14,395 nt of DNA from an uncultured Porphyromonas sp. (GTDB lineage Bacteria; Bacteroidota; Bacteroidia; Bacteroidales; Porphyromonadaceae), in NCBI GenBank assembly GCA_927910985.1, contig CAKMOP010000003.1, forward strand, positions 1 through 14,395, written 5' to 3'. Position 1 is the first letter of the stretch. Every line of letters begins with the position of its first letter. The notes beneath the pieces are model-generated. The model searched no databases and was not told the DNA's origin. It was given only the letters and a program-made list of their open reading frames with translations. This document shows positions 7,355 to 14,395 of the stretch, in pieces. The translations under genes and the position numbers were made by a program.

Positions 7355-9180
7355 ATGACGCTCGACGAAATACGCAAGATCCTCCCCACCCTCCCCGAAG
7401 CCCCCGGTTGCTACAAGTACATCGGGCAGGAAGGGAACATCATCTACGTGGGAAAGGCGAAGAACCTCCGTCGGCGTGTCAGCAGCTACTTCCAGCGGGA
7501 TGTTCCCAGCTCGAAGACCCGCCTCTTGGTACGACAAATACGTGGTATAGAGTATGTTGTAGTAGGATCTGAGGCCGAAGCCCTCATCCTCGAGAACGCC
7601 CTCATCAAGGAGCACCAGCCTCGCTACAACATCCTGCTCAAGGACGACAAGACCTATCCCGAGGTCGTCATCCGTAACGAACCCTTCCCCCGTATCCGTG
7701 TCGAGCGCCGCCCTGCCCTGGATGGCTCGGTGCGCTTCGGTCCGTATCCCAACGTCGGGATGGCGCACGCCGCTGTGGCGATGATACGCGACCTCTACCC
7801 CATCCGCACCTGCGACCTCGACCTCTCTCCCCACAAGGTGGCTCTCGGCAAGTACAAAGTCTGCCTCGAGTACCACATGAAGAAGTGCAAGGCTCCCTGC
7901 ATTGGCTACCAGACCGCCGAGGACTACGCTCACAACGTGCGCGAAATCACGAGCCTATTACGGGGCAACCTCCGTGACGTCATCGACCTCTACCGTGAGG
8001 AGATGCTGCGCCTCAGCGAGGAGCTGCGCTTCGAAGAGGCACAAATCTACAAGGAACGACTTCAGTACCTTGAGAACTATCAGGTCAAGCATACCGTAGC
8101 TCCCCACCACATCCACAACGTCGACGTCTTCAGCTTCGACGAAGATGAGGACGGCTCGACTTACGTGAACTTCATGCACCTCACCCAAGGGATGGTCACC
8201 CAGGTCTACACCATCGAGTACCGCAGCCTCATTGAGGGCGAGACGCGCGAAGAGCTTTTCGCCTCGGCCATCACCGAGCTGCGCCAACGCTTTGCCTCAC
8301 GCGCCAAGGAGCTCATCCTTCCCTTCGACCCAGGATGGCAGGATGATGCCAGCGTGACCATCACCATCCCCCAGCGGGGCGACAAGAAGAAGCTCCTCGA
8401 ACTCTCCGAGCGCAACGTCCGCCAGTACAAGGTCGACAAGTACAAGCGTGCCGAGCGACTCAACCCCGACCAACGCTTGATGCAAATCGTCACCGAGCTG
8501 AAGGAACTCCTGCACTTAGACAAGCTCCCTCTACACATCGAGTGCTTCGACAACTCCAACATCCAGGGCTCTGACCCAGTGGCAGCCTGCGTCGTCTTCA
8601 AGCGTGGACGTCCCTCGAAGAAGGATTATCGGAAGTTCAACATCCGCTCTGTCGAAGGCCCAGATGACTATGCTTCGATGCGCGAAGTCCGTCACACCGC
8701 CGCTACCGCCGTCTCAGCGAAGACGAAGCGAGCGAAGGGCTTCCCGACCTCATCCTTGCCGATGGGGGAAAGGGGCAAGTCGGGGCTATACGGGATGCCC
8801 TCACTGACCTTGGGCTCTCCATCCCCGTGGCCGGGCTGGTGAAGGACGACCGCCACCGCACCGCAGGACTCCTCTTCGGCACGGACACCCTGGACGAAAT
8901 CCCTGTGCGTCACCACAGCCCCACCTTCCGTCTCCTCGAGCAGATTCAGGCGGAGGTGCACCGCTTCGCCATCACCTTCCACCGTGACAAGCGCAGCAAG
9001 AGCCAACTTGCCTCGCGCCTTGACTACATCAAGGGCATCGGGCCGAAGACGAAGGACGAGCTTCTCACGGCCTTCCGCAGCGTGCAAGCCATCGCCGCCG
9101 CCAGCCTTGACGACCTCACCTCAGCCATCGGTCCCGCCAAGGCTCGCATTATCCACACCGCCTTCCACCCCGAAGAATAA
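7355..9180 (+). pseudogene. uvrC: Excinuclease ABC subunit C, disrupted by a 2-base duplication
   Basis: UvrC makes both incisions around DNA lesions in nucleotide excision repair, after UvrA and UvrB load. Frame 7355-8842 carries the GIY-YIG nuclease (GCYKYI and YVGKAKNLRRR, residues 18-41), four cysteines C153, C170, C178 and C182 spaced as in the iron-sulphur cluster site of UvrC, the UVR domain that binds UvrB (about 203-240), and the first acidic residues of the RNase H-like nuclease, D399 (CFDNS) and D438. After MREV the frame changes. The correct continuation (RRYRRLSEDEASEG, then ADGGKGQV, EVHRFA and a C-terminal helix-hairpin-helix) is read from about 8698 to 9180. Removing one AC from CACAC at 8693-8697 restores the family spacing MREV-x-x-RRY and gives 607 residues, normal for UvrC. 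As written, the product is 495 residues with a foreign tail and lacks the remaining active-site residues. Confidence 0.9.
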
Positions 9181-9189
9181 CCCCACCCT

Positions 9190-9645
9190 ATGCGCCTCCT
9201 CATCCAACGCACCCGCTCGGCAGCCGTCCACATCGACGGAATAGCCGTAGCCGAAAGTCACCGCCTCGGCATGCTCATCCTCATCGGCATCGCTCCCGAC
9301 GACACAGCTGAGGACATCGACTACCTCGTGAAGAAGGCCACGCAGCTGCGCATCTTCGACGACGAAGACGGTGTAATGAACCGCAGCATCCTCGACATCG
9401 AAGGGGACATCATCGCCGTCTCGCAGTTTACCCTGATGGCGGACACGAAGAAGGGTAACCGCCCCTCCTACATCCGTGCCGCCCGTCCCGAGGTCGCCGA
9501 GCCCATCTACCGCGAAGTCGTCCGCACGCTCGAAGCTCGCCTCGGTCGCCCCATCGGCACAGGACGCTTCGGCGCCGACATGCAGGTCACCCTCACCAAT
9601 GACGGCCCCGTAACCATCTGGCTCGACAGCAAAGCACGCGAGTAG
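9190..9645 (+). CDS. dtd: D-aminoacyl-tRNA deacylase
   Basis: DTD hydrolyses the ester bond between a D-amino acid (or glycine) and its tRNA, clearing mischarged tRNAs. The 151-residue product is full length. It begins MRLLIQRTRSAAVHIDG, and carries the two active-site motifs of the family: SQFTL at 78-82 and NDGPVT at 137-142, the latter containing the Gly-cisPro pair that confers chiral selection. It starts nine bases after the uvrC stop, so the two genes are co-transcribed, and a strong terminator follows at 9671. It is a cytoplasmic dimer in characterised relatives. ATG at 9190 is the expected start for the family. Confidence 0.96.
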   Translation: MRLLIQRTRSAAVHIDGIAVAESHRLGMLILIGIAPDDTAEDIDYLVKKATQLRIFDDEDGVMNRSILDIEGDIIAVSQFTLMADTKKGNRPSYIRAARPEVAEPIYREVVRTLEARLGRPIGTGRFGADMQVTLTNDGPVTIWLDSKARE

Positions 9646-9670
9646 ACGACAAGATATACCAGCAAAAAGT

Positions 9671-9720
9671 AGCGACTACGCCCCGAAATAGATCGGGGCG
9701 TAGTCGCTTGCTTTTTATTT
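9671..9720. terminator. Bidirectional intrinsic terminator between converging operons
   Basis: A perfect 16-base stem (AGCGACTACGCCCCGA, 9671-9686, with its complement 9693-9708) closes a 6-base loop, AATAGA. On the plus strand the stem is followed by TGCTTTTTATTT, ending uvrC-dtd. On the minus strand the AAAAAG at 9664-9669 supplies the matching T-run, ending the operon that stops at 9745. It is the clearest terminator in the window. Confidence 0.93.
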
Positions 9721-9744
9721 GCACTAAGATAGAGCGTATATGTC

Positions 9745-10128
9745 CTATAGTGTGAGGTTGGTAGAGGCTTCCTCCTCCTGTACATCCAACCACGTACGAA
9801 GAGGAAGACGTTCACTTCCAATAACATTACAGACAAGATCATAGACAAGGACTTCGTGGGAATCAATATCCTCATCAATCACAATCATCGAACGCATCAG
9901 CTCCACCAAATAGCTCTTTTGCTCTGCATCTAAGGCACACACCTGACACAGAGCCAATAAGGCAGACCGACTCTGTACGTCTTCTTGGATTTGCTCTGTG
10001 ATACATAGCTCCTGCTTGAGCTTTTCGAATAGCTCCGTCTCACGGATATCTATGCGTCCATCTGCGTATATAACATCTTGCAAGATGCGCAAGACAGCTA
10101 CACGCTGCTGATAATTAAATGGCTTCAT
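9745..10128 (-). CDS. TerB-like acidic protein
   Basis: The 127-residue product is all-helical in appearance and shows two acidic loop motifs, YADGRIDIRE at 21-30 and IDEDIDSHE at 84-92, separated by about 60 residues. This is the pattern of the TerB/DjlA-N fold, whose members carry conserved acidic residues that bind metal. TerB proteins belong to membrane-linked stress systems first known from tellurite resistance and are often found with defence genes. This is the last gene of the minus-strand operon, just before the shared terminator. I choose ATG at 10128, which overlaps the end of the previous gene by 14 bases; a TTG at 10158 would add ten residues with no gain in similarity. Fold assignment is by motif only; the biological role is unknown. 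Confidence 0.6.
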   Translation of the reverse strand: MKPFNYQQRVAVLRILQDVIYADGRIDIRETELFEKLKQELCITEQIQEDVQSRSALLALCQVCALDAEQKSYLVELMRSMIVIDEDIDSHEVLVYDLVCNVIGSERLPLRTWLDVQEEEASTNLTL

Positions 10129-11545
10129 CTTTAAATAATAAATCTTCTTGGGGTTCAACGTCGTGCTTATTTAGGTCAACGGAATACAAGCGCCTCCCTT
10201 CATCTTGAGCATCATACTTTCTTTCTTGTAAGGCTTTCCGTACGCATTGGCACTTAAACTGCTCTTTTTTCAAGCGGACATATAGTACTCCCTTATACCC
10301 TGATTCTTCCAGCTCGTTCAGCCTTTCATGGGTATATACGGGATAAATAGGAGTCTTAGCTCCAAGTCTCTTACCCTTAGGCTTGATCCACGCAATCGGA
10401 CGAGAGTATAGTGTCGGCTTGCATTCAATTTCCTCTTCCGTGACGTTGGTCTCAGGCATAGGCTCTCTCCGCCTCTGGGATGGAACCTGAGGCTGAGTAG
10501 AGATAGAGGGTATTCGCTTCTTGAACTTCTTGAACTCCTTGGGCTCATCGCTGAAGATGGATAAAGGTAGCTCGTCATAATATGCATCGTAAACCTTATC
10601 ATACCCCAGGGTCAGTCCGAGGAGATATAATGCTGATCTCGTATAAGGTTTATTCACCAGACTCTTCTTGAACTCGTCTTTTAAAAGCCCTCTATCAAAC
10701 TTTTCGGCACAACGACTTTTTAGAAAGAGAAAAAGAGGAGCTGTGTCATGATAGAGGGAATCAATCCCCTCAGCCATCCTTAGCCTCGAATCCTTTATTG
10801 AAGTTCGCAAATCCGCAAAATTATCAGATGTAGCTTTATCTAAGAGCCTTACAACCTCTGCACCACTATCTCTCACGTCAAACTCACCGTCCGGCTCTTT
10901 CTTTTCGAAGAAGCTTATACATGTATGTATATAGTCCAGGAAGTATCCTTTATTCTTGTCTTTCGGATAAGTAGCGTGTCGCTCATACAGGAAGAGATAT
11001 ATCCAAGGCGAAAGCTCCCCTTTAGGCCTACACCCAGAGAAGATGAGCTCAAAGATCTTGTTTTGGATCTCTGGAGTAATAGTCTTTTCGCAGGCTATCT
11101 TCTCCTCCGGAGAGAGACCAAAGAGGCTCCAGATAGCGACCACGCCCTGTTCGCATTGATGACGGAAGGATTGTCTCCACTTCTCATGAAACCACTCCTG
11201 CCATACCGACACCTGGATCTTAATACGAGGATCAAAGGAGATGGATAGATTATACTTCGCTTCCTCATCAAACGTATATACAGCTATTACCTGCTCTATA
11301 TTGACGGTGCGAACCAAGATATCTTCATCGCTATCAAGAAAGCGAATAAGGAGGTACTCTAAGCTATACTCATAGACAGGCATCCAGCGTACCAGCTCTT
11401 CGAATGTCTCACGCCCCACTCCCGCTTGCATAGGTTGATCCAGTCGCACGCTATGCGGGAGGGGAAGCCAGCCATACTTGAATAGGTCGACGAACTCTGC
11501 TCTGCGTATGATAGCAATATATTCAGCCTGGACTATATCCCCCAC
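10115..11545 (-). CDS. Uncharacterised 476-residue protein of the accessory operon
   Basis: I do not recognise this family. Residues 1-335 look like a mixed, mostly helical domain rich in aromatic residues (LFKYGWLPLPHSVRL at 21-35, WQEWFHEKWRQ at 115-125). A charged, proline-rich linker follows (about 335-378), then a basic C-terminal domain (about 379-465) with PIAWIKPKGKRLGAKTPIYP and a CQC pair at 432-434. There is no signal peptide or clear membrane segment, so it is probably cytoplasmic. The start is GTG at 11545, directly after an in-frame stop, preceded six bases away by a perfect AAAGGAGG. It overlaps the end of the helicase gene by 13 bases and the TerB-like gene by 14, so the three are probably translationally coupled. 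A partner or effector of the helicase is a reasonable guess, not shown by sequence. Confidence 0.75.
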   Translation of the reverse strand: MGDIVQAEYIAIIRRAEFVDLFKYGWLPLPHSVRLDQPMQAGVGRETFEELVRWMPVYEYSLEYLLIRFLDSDEDILVRTVNIEQVIAVYTFDEEAKYNLSISFDPRIKIQVSVWQEWFHEKWRQSFRHQCEQGVVAIWSLFGLSPEEKIACEKTITPEIQNKIFELIFSGCRPKGELSPWIYLFLYERHATYPKDKNKGYFLDYIHTCISFFEKKEPDGEFDVRDSGAEVVRLLDKATSDNFADLRTSIKDSRLRMAEGIDSLYHDTAPLFLFLKSRCAEKFDRGLLKDEFKKSLVNKPYTRSALYLLGLTLGYDKVYDAYYDELPLSIFSDEPKEFKKFKKRIPSISTQPQVPSQRRREPMPETNVTEEEIECKPTLYSRPIAWIKPKGKRLGAKTPIYPVYTHERLNELEESGYKGVLYVRLKKEQFKCQCVRKALQERKYDAQDEGRRLYSVDLNKHDVEPQEDLLFKDEAI

Positions 11546-12702
11546 TTATTTCCTCCTTTCTGCTGAGAGGCTGCGGCCGTTTCCGCATTCTCAATCTCTA
11601 TCATCGTACACAGATACTGAAAGCTGTGGAGTTCCTCATAAGGAGTCCCCGTGTAGGTGATACATAGATTGGATCGCGTACGTGTCATCGCTACCATAAA
11701 GAGACGGCGAGATAGCTCCTCATCCGAGCTAAAGATAGGCACCCCCTCCGAGGCAAAGGGAATGAATACGTTATCAAAATCAAGTCCCTTACTACTATGA
11801 TAGGTCATCACATTTATCTGAGGGTGACTTGAGGAGAAGCTACCATATCCATTCGCTATACATTGCAAGGGGATTCCTGCAATTGATAGGGCACTATTTA
11901 ACTGAGAGAAGTCATACTTCCCCCAGCGATTTAGCTGAGGTGGATCCCACTGCTGTCTCCCCATACAGTAGAGAACCCAGTTGACAAATAGCACCATAAG
12001 CTCCTGCGTAGGCAATAGCACCGCCACAGTATAGCCTCCTTCTATCGCCCTCATCGCACGATCGAGCAGATAGCGGATCTCATCCTCCACTCGCTCAGCT
12101 TTGCATACGCGCACCTGTGCGTCAGGCTTCGTCATATCAAACTTTGCCGAGAAGATATGCATGTCGGGCATAAAGTGGTTGACGACCTCAATCAGTGACT
12201 TAGGCAAGCGATGGATGATCGTAAGCTCTTGCTCTTGATAGTCTCTTTTGTTCAAGAAGTCTTTATCAATCGTAGGTTCGCCCCATTGGGGATCACGTAG
12301 ATAAATCGATTGATTAGCATCACCAGCGACAATCACGCGATCAGCATGTCGCTCTAAGGCTTCAATGACGCGCTCAGTCAGATCTTGGACTTCATCACAT
12401 AGGATATAGTCATAGTGAGTTGGCTCCTTCATGAACTTATAGTAGGTCTCCAACTGTACCTGAAGCCCCATCTCCTCAAATGCCGCTTTGAACATCTTAA
12501 TAAGCGAGTAGGTGAAGACGACGAGTAAGATCTTTGCCTTAGGGTTACGTGCGAGGAGCTTCTTGATGCTATAAAGGATGAGGATCGACTTACCAGACCC
12601 AGCAAAGCCCTTGATCCAGACATTCCGATCAAAGATCGCGTCTGAGTCGATGAAGAGGCGCTGCTGTGCATCCAGCTTATTCTCGGGTATTAACCAAGCC
12701 AT
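11533..12702 (-). CDS. Compact UvrD-like superfamily 1 DNA helicase
   Basis: The 389-residue product carries a full set of superfamily 1 helicase motifs: Walker A GFAGSGKS at 32-39, Walker B DEVQD at 103-107, motif III AGDANQSIY at 126-134, motif IV around HR 164-165, motif V VMTYHSSKGLDFD at 298-310 and motif VI VAMTRTRSNL at 337-346. It is therefore expected to couple ATP hydrolysis to movement on single-stranded DNA, or to act as a nucleic-acid-dependent switch. It is far shorter than UvrD, Rep or PcrA (about 650-750 residues) and seems to have only small or no 1B and 2B insertions. No nuclease domain is visible. Stand-alone short UvrD-like proteins occur in defence systems such as Gabija (GajB), but the GajA partner is absent here. 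Starts at ATG 12702, 18 bases after the small membrane protein gene. Confidence 0.9.
   Translation of the reverse strand: MAWLIPENKLDAQQRLFIDSDAIFDRNVWIKGFAGSGKSILILYSIKKLLARNPKAKILLVVFTYSLIKMFKAAFEEMGLQVQLETYYKFMKEPTHYDYILCDEVQDLTERVIEALERHADRVIVAGDANQSIYLRDPQWGEPTIDKDFLNKRDYQEQELTIIHRLPKSLIEVVNHFMPDMHIFSAKFDMTKPDAQVRVCKAERVEDEIRYLLDRAMRAIEGGYTVAVLLPTQELMVLFVNWVLYCMGRQQWDPPQLNRWGKYDFSQLNSALSIAGIPLQCIANGYGSFSSSHPQINVMTYHSSKGLDFDNVFIPFASEGVPIFSSDEELSRRLFMVAMTRTRSNLCITYTGTPYEELHSFQYLCTMIEIENAETAAASQQKGGNKWGI
11552..11559 (-). promoter_or_regulatory. Strong Shine-Dalgarno site setting a GTG start
   Basis: The minus strand reads AAAGGAGG, then AAATAA, then GTG. The site lies inside the last codons of the helicase gene, where it encodes the residues KGG. 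It decides the start of the 476-residue protein, since a stop codon precedes the GTG in that frame. Such sites are rare in Bacteroidota, and I see none before the other genes here. Confidence 0.75.
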
Positions 12703-12720
12703 AAAGAGGGATATAAAGAG

Positions 12721-12933
12721 TTATGATAGTCTAGTGCGTACTAATAGCTCAGGGGAGGAAATCCAAGAAGACGTGCGCCTCTTCGATCGACTGCGTCCTG
12801 GGAGTAGGATTGATAGAGCCACGAGCAAAGCTATGCCAAGGAGCAACCACTGCTGGAGACTTCCCTTTCGTCTGCTATGACTCGCCTTACGGGGTGAGGT
12901 GCGCCTCCAAGTGGATCTACTCGGTTTGACCAT
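12721..12933 (-). CDS. Small single-pass membrane protein (70 aa)
   Basis: This 70-residue frame fills the gap between two larger operon genes on the same strand, with ATG at 12933 and stop 18 bases before the helicase. Its N-terminus is strongly basic (about ten R/K in the first 24 residues), followed by one hydrophobic helix at 28-45 (WLLLGIALLVALSILL) and a second basic patch (RSRSKRR). This is the make-up of a small inner-membrane protein. I recognise no family. A random frame would rarely give one clean membrane helix flanked by charged ends at operon spacing, but low-complexity arginine and serine content leaves some doubt. It could anchor other products of the operon to the membrane. 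Confidence 0.6.
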   Translation of the reverse strand: MVKPSRSTWRRTSPRKASHSRRKGSLQQWLLLGIALLVALSILLPGRSRSKRRTSSWISSPELLVRTRLS

Positions 12934-12989
12934 TGTTTCGTGTAAGTATGGGGATAGGATGCTGGGATAAACTCAGAGATAGCACCCTC

Positions 12990-13643
12990 CTATGATTTGA
13001 TTGTGATAGGAGTCTTGAGTTCCCAGTGCTTACGTTCAGGATCTAAGCGAACCTCTCCGTCTTTGGTAGATCCTGATGTGTTGGAACCAGGGTATTGCCC
13101 ACGCATGTTATTAATCAGCCTAAGCGAAGCCTGCTTCAACTCCTTCTGGACACGTTCCTCTATCCTATCATAGAACTGAAGAATACCAACATGAGGGTCT
13201 GTTTGATCAACAGTGATCTGGAATCGAGTATCCTCATTTGGGTTATCCTTATAGTATCCTTCGTTGGAATTATGGTTGCTATCATCGATGTAATAGACTA
13301 CCGTTGAAGCCTGAGGAGGCATCCTTACTACGAGGGTATCCCTATGTGGTTCATCTTGGGGGCCTCCGGAGACGAATTTATCCTGAAGAGCTTCATCATC
13401 CAGCTTATTTCCTCGACTCGAAAGATCTCCTTCAAGGGAAGATCGTCCTTCTTGCAAGAGGTCGGATCCTATTTCGCACATCTTGAGAGCCCTCTCAGTC
13501 TTATCTGCAAGAGACTTTAGTAGCTCTTGCACTTCCCGGAGCAGCTGCTTATCCCCATTGAATAGGTATAAGGGGATCTGGCGTTCGAGTTCGCTTAGAG
13601 TCTTTGTCTTAAGCTTCTCGCGAATTTGTTCAGAGGGGTTCAT
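12990..13643 (-). CDS. Uncharacterised 217-residue protein of the accessory operon
   Basis: No family is recognised. An N-terminal helical region (1-65, EQIREKLKTKTLSELERQI and LLREVQELLKSL) is followed by an acidic, flexible stretch (66-104). A short strand region (DTLVVRMPPQASTVVYYIDD, 102-121), an Asn-rich loop (122-137) and a C-terminal helix (LQFYDRIEERVQKELKQA, 155-172) come next. A strand-like basic and acidic tail closes the protein. There is no signal peptide or membrane segment. It starts 17 bases after the stop of the ASKHA-like gene, so the two are co-transcribed and may work together, for instance as ATPase and adaptor; that pairing is a guess from position. Confidence 0.75.
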   Translation of the reverse strand: MNPSEQIREKLKTKTLSELERQIPLYLFNGDKQLLREVQELLKSLADKTERALKMCEIGSDLLQEGRSSLEGDLSSRGNKLDDEALQDKFVSGGPQDEPHRDTLVVRMPPQASTVVYYIDDSNHNSNEGYYKDNPNEDTRFQITVDQTDPHVGILQFYDRIEERVQKELKQASLRLINNMRGQYPGSNTSGSTKDGEVRLDPERKHWELKTPITIKS

Positions 13644-13660
13644 ATATCTTCGGTTATTTG

Positions 13661-14395
13661 TTACTCTCCGACTTTAGCCGATTTCACTTCCTTATACATA
13701 GAAAGGCTTATCTGTGGAATGCGTAACGAGACGAACATCGGAAGCAAGCCTTCTGCGATTTCTTCTTCTTTCTCCAACTGGAAGAAGAGTCGCCCGCTAA
13801 TGAGTTTTTTATTCTCTTCTACATTTGCCAGCTCCTTGAGAATAAAATCGATACTACGATCCGTGTATCCTTTGTCCTTGACAAGCCTTAGTTTCGTTGT
13901 GACATGCTTGAATAGGTTAGCCAGACTAGCAACATCTTCAAGCGTCTTGGCTATATAATCCTCCTGATGAGCACTACACTCATCGGCATCCCAGACCGCA
14001 GGTACATCGTCTCCACGGAGGAGTTTCCCTTGGTGGATAGAAAGGAGAGATTCTGGCGATTCCCCCTTTGAGCCTTCTCTATACAGCATCCCATAGGTCG
14101 TCGCTAACTTGGGCTCTTCACTATACATCACATCGATGTGCTTGCTCGGGTGTGCGGCATCTTCCCCAATAACCACCTTGAAGATCTCAGTGGTTATTTC
14201 AGAGAGCAACTTATCATAGCCGATGACCCGTAGCATACGTGAACCATTGCCACTAAATACGAAGCTATCGGGAAGGGGAAGCTCGGTATCCCTCACGAGT
14301 AAGGCCGTATAGTAAATCAGAGAGACGAAGTAAAGGAGAACAAGGCTACGTAGATTGGATTGAGGGATATTCTCATCCGTTAAGATCTCTGCAAG
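13661..14395 (-). CDS. C-terminal part of an actin/Hsp70-like (ASKHA) protein, 5' end beyond the window
   Basis: The frame is open to the right edge, so the GTG at 14296 is not a real start; 244 codons are visible and the true N-terminus lies outside. Fragment residues 15-34 are hydrophobic (LRSLVLLYFVSLIYYTALLV) and may be a buried helix or a membrane segment. They are followed by PDSFVFSGNGSRMLRVIG with SGNGS at 48-52. This resembles the adenosine-binding loop of actin/Hsp70/FtsA-type ATPases, and PKLATTYGML at 95-104 resembles the conserved motif after it (as in 'eavAyGaa' of Hsp70). The C-terminal 140 residues are charged and helical. I infer an ASKHA-fold ATPase; the phosphate 1 and 2 motifs that would prove it must lie beyond the window. 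It is the first visible gene of the accessory operon. Confidence 0.5.
   Translation of the reverse strand, partial: LAEILTDENIPQSNLRSLVLLYFVSLIYYTALLVRDTELPLPDSFVFSGNGSRMLRVIGYDKLLSEITTEIFKVVIGEDAAHPSKHIDVMYSEEPKLATTYGMLYREGSKGESPESLLSIHQGKLLRGDDVPAVWDADECSAHQEDYIAKTLEDVASLANLFKHVTTKLRLVKDKGYTDRSIDFILKELANVEENKKLISGRLFFQLEKEEEIAEGLLPMFVSLRIPQISLSMYKEVKSAKVGE

Noticed and set aside
8687..8700. Programmed ribosomal frameshift in uvrC
   Set aside because: No slippery heptamer or downstream pseudoknot is visible, and UvrC is not known to use frameshifting; a dinucleotide duplication explains it simply.
12987..13012. Inverted repeat CTCCTAT ... ATAGGAG at the end of the 217-residue gene
   Set aside because: Only seven pairs with a 12-base loop across a stop codon and no T-run; likely chance.
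9745..14395. Gabija-type or other named defence system
   Set aside because: A UvrD-like protein is present but no OLD-family nuclease, restriction enzyme, methylase, reverse transcriptase or Cas-like gene is visible. No CRISPR array, integrase or transposase was found either.

Overview
The window looks like chromosome from a member of the Bacteroidota, most likely Porphyromonas or a close relative. The evidence is the gene order DUF6242 lipoprotein - DUF6089 protein - uppS - bamA - two Skp/OmpH genes (from memory the same order as in Porphyromonas gingivalis), the TAnnTTTG-type -7 promoter elements, and the near absence of Shine-Dalgarno sequences. No species can be named from sequence reading alone.

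Layout. (1) Positions 1-6690, minus strand: an envelope-biogenesis block read right to left. It begins with a DUF6242-like lipoprotein gene broken by a frameshift and a DUF6089-like outer-membrane protein. Next come undecaprenyl diphosphate synthase (uppS), the outer-membrane insertase BamA and two periplasmic Skp-like chaperones; the last one runs off the left edge. UppS makes the lipid carrier for cell-wall and surface glycans, while BamA and Skp deliver and insert outer-membrane proteins. (2) Positions 6691-7354: a divergent intergenic region of about 660 bases with promoters for both sides, a family of short CTATATTGG-like repeats, a Z-DNA-prone tract and a hairpin in the uvrC leader. (3) Positions 7355-9645, plus strand: uvrC (broken by a CACAC dinucleotide duplication) followed nine bases later by dtd. 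(4) Positions 9671-9720: a strong bidirectional terminator between two converging transcription units. (5) Positions 9745-14395, minus strand: an accessory operon, visibly richer in A/T than the core genes, that enters from beyond the right edge. In transcription order it encodes the C-terminal part of an actin/Hsp70-like (ASKHA) protein, a 217-residue unknown protein, a 70-residue membrane protein, a compact UvrD-like superfamily 1 helicase, a 476-residue unknown protein and a TerB-like protein.

The accessory operon is the most interesting part. Tight spacing, two gene overlaps and one internal Shine-Dalgarno site suggest that its products are made together. An ASKHA ATPase, a stand-alone helicase, a small membrane protein and a TerB-like protein do not match a defence or stress system I can name, so it is a candidate new system. 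That functional reading is inference.

The two frameshifted genes (uvrC and the DUF6242 lipoprotein) lie on either side of the same intergenic region. They may be real lesions or sequencing errors; the uvrC one is a dinucleotide duplication, which is less typical of sequencing error.
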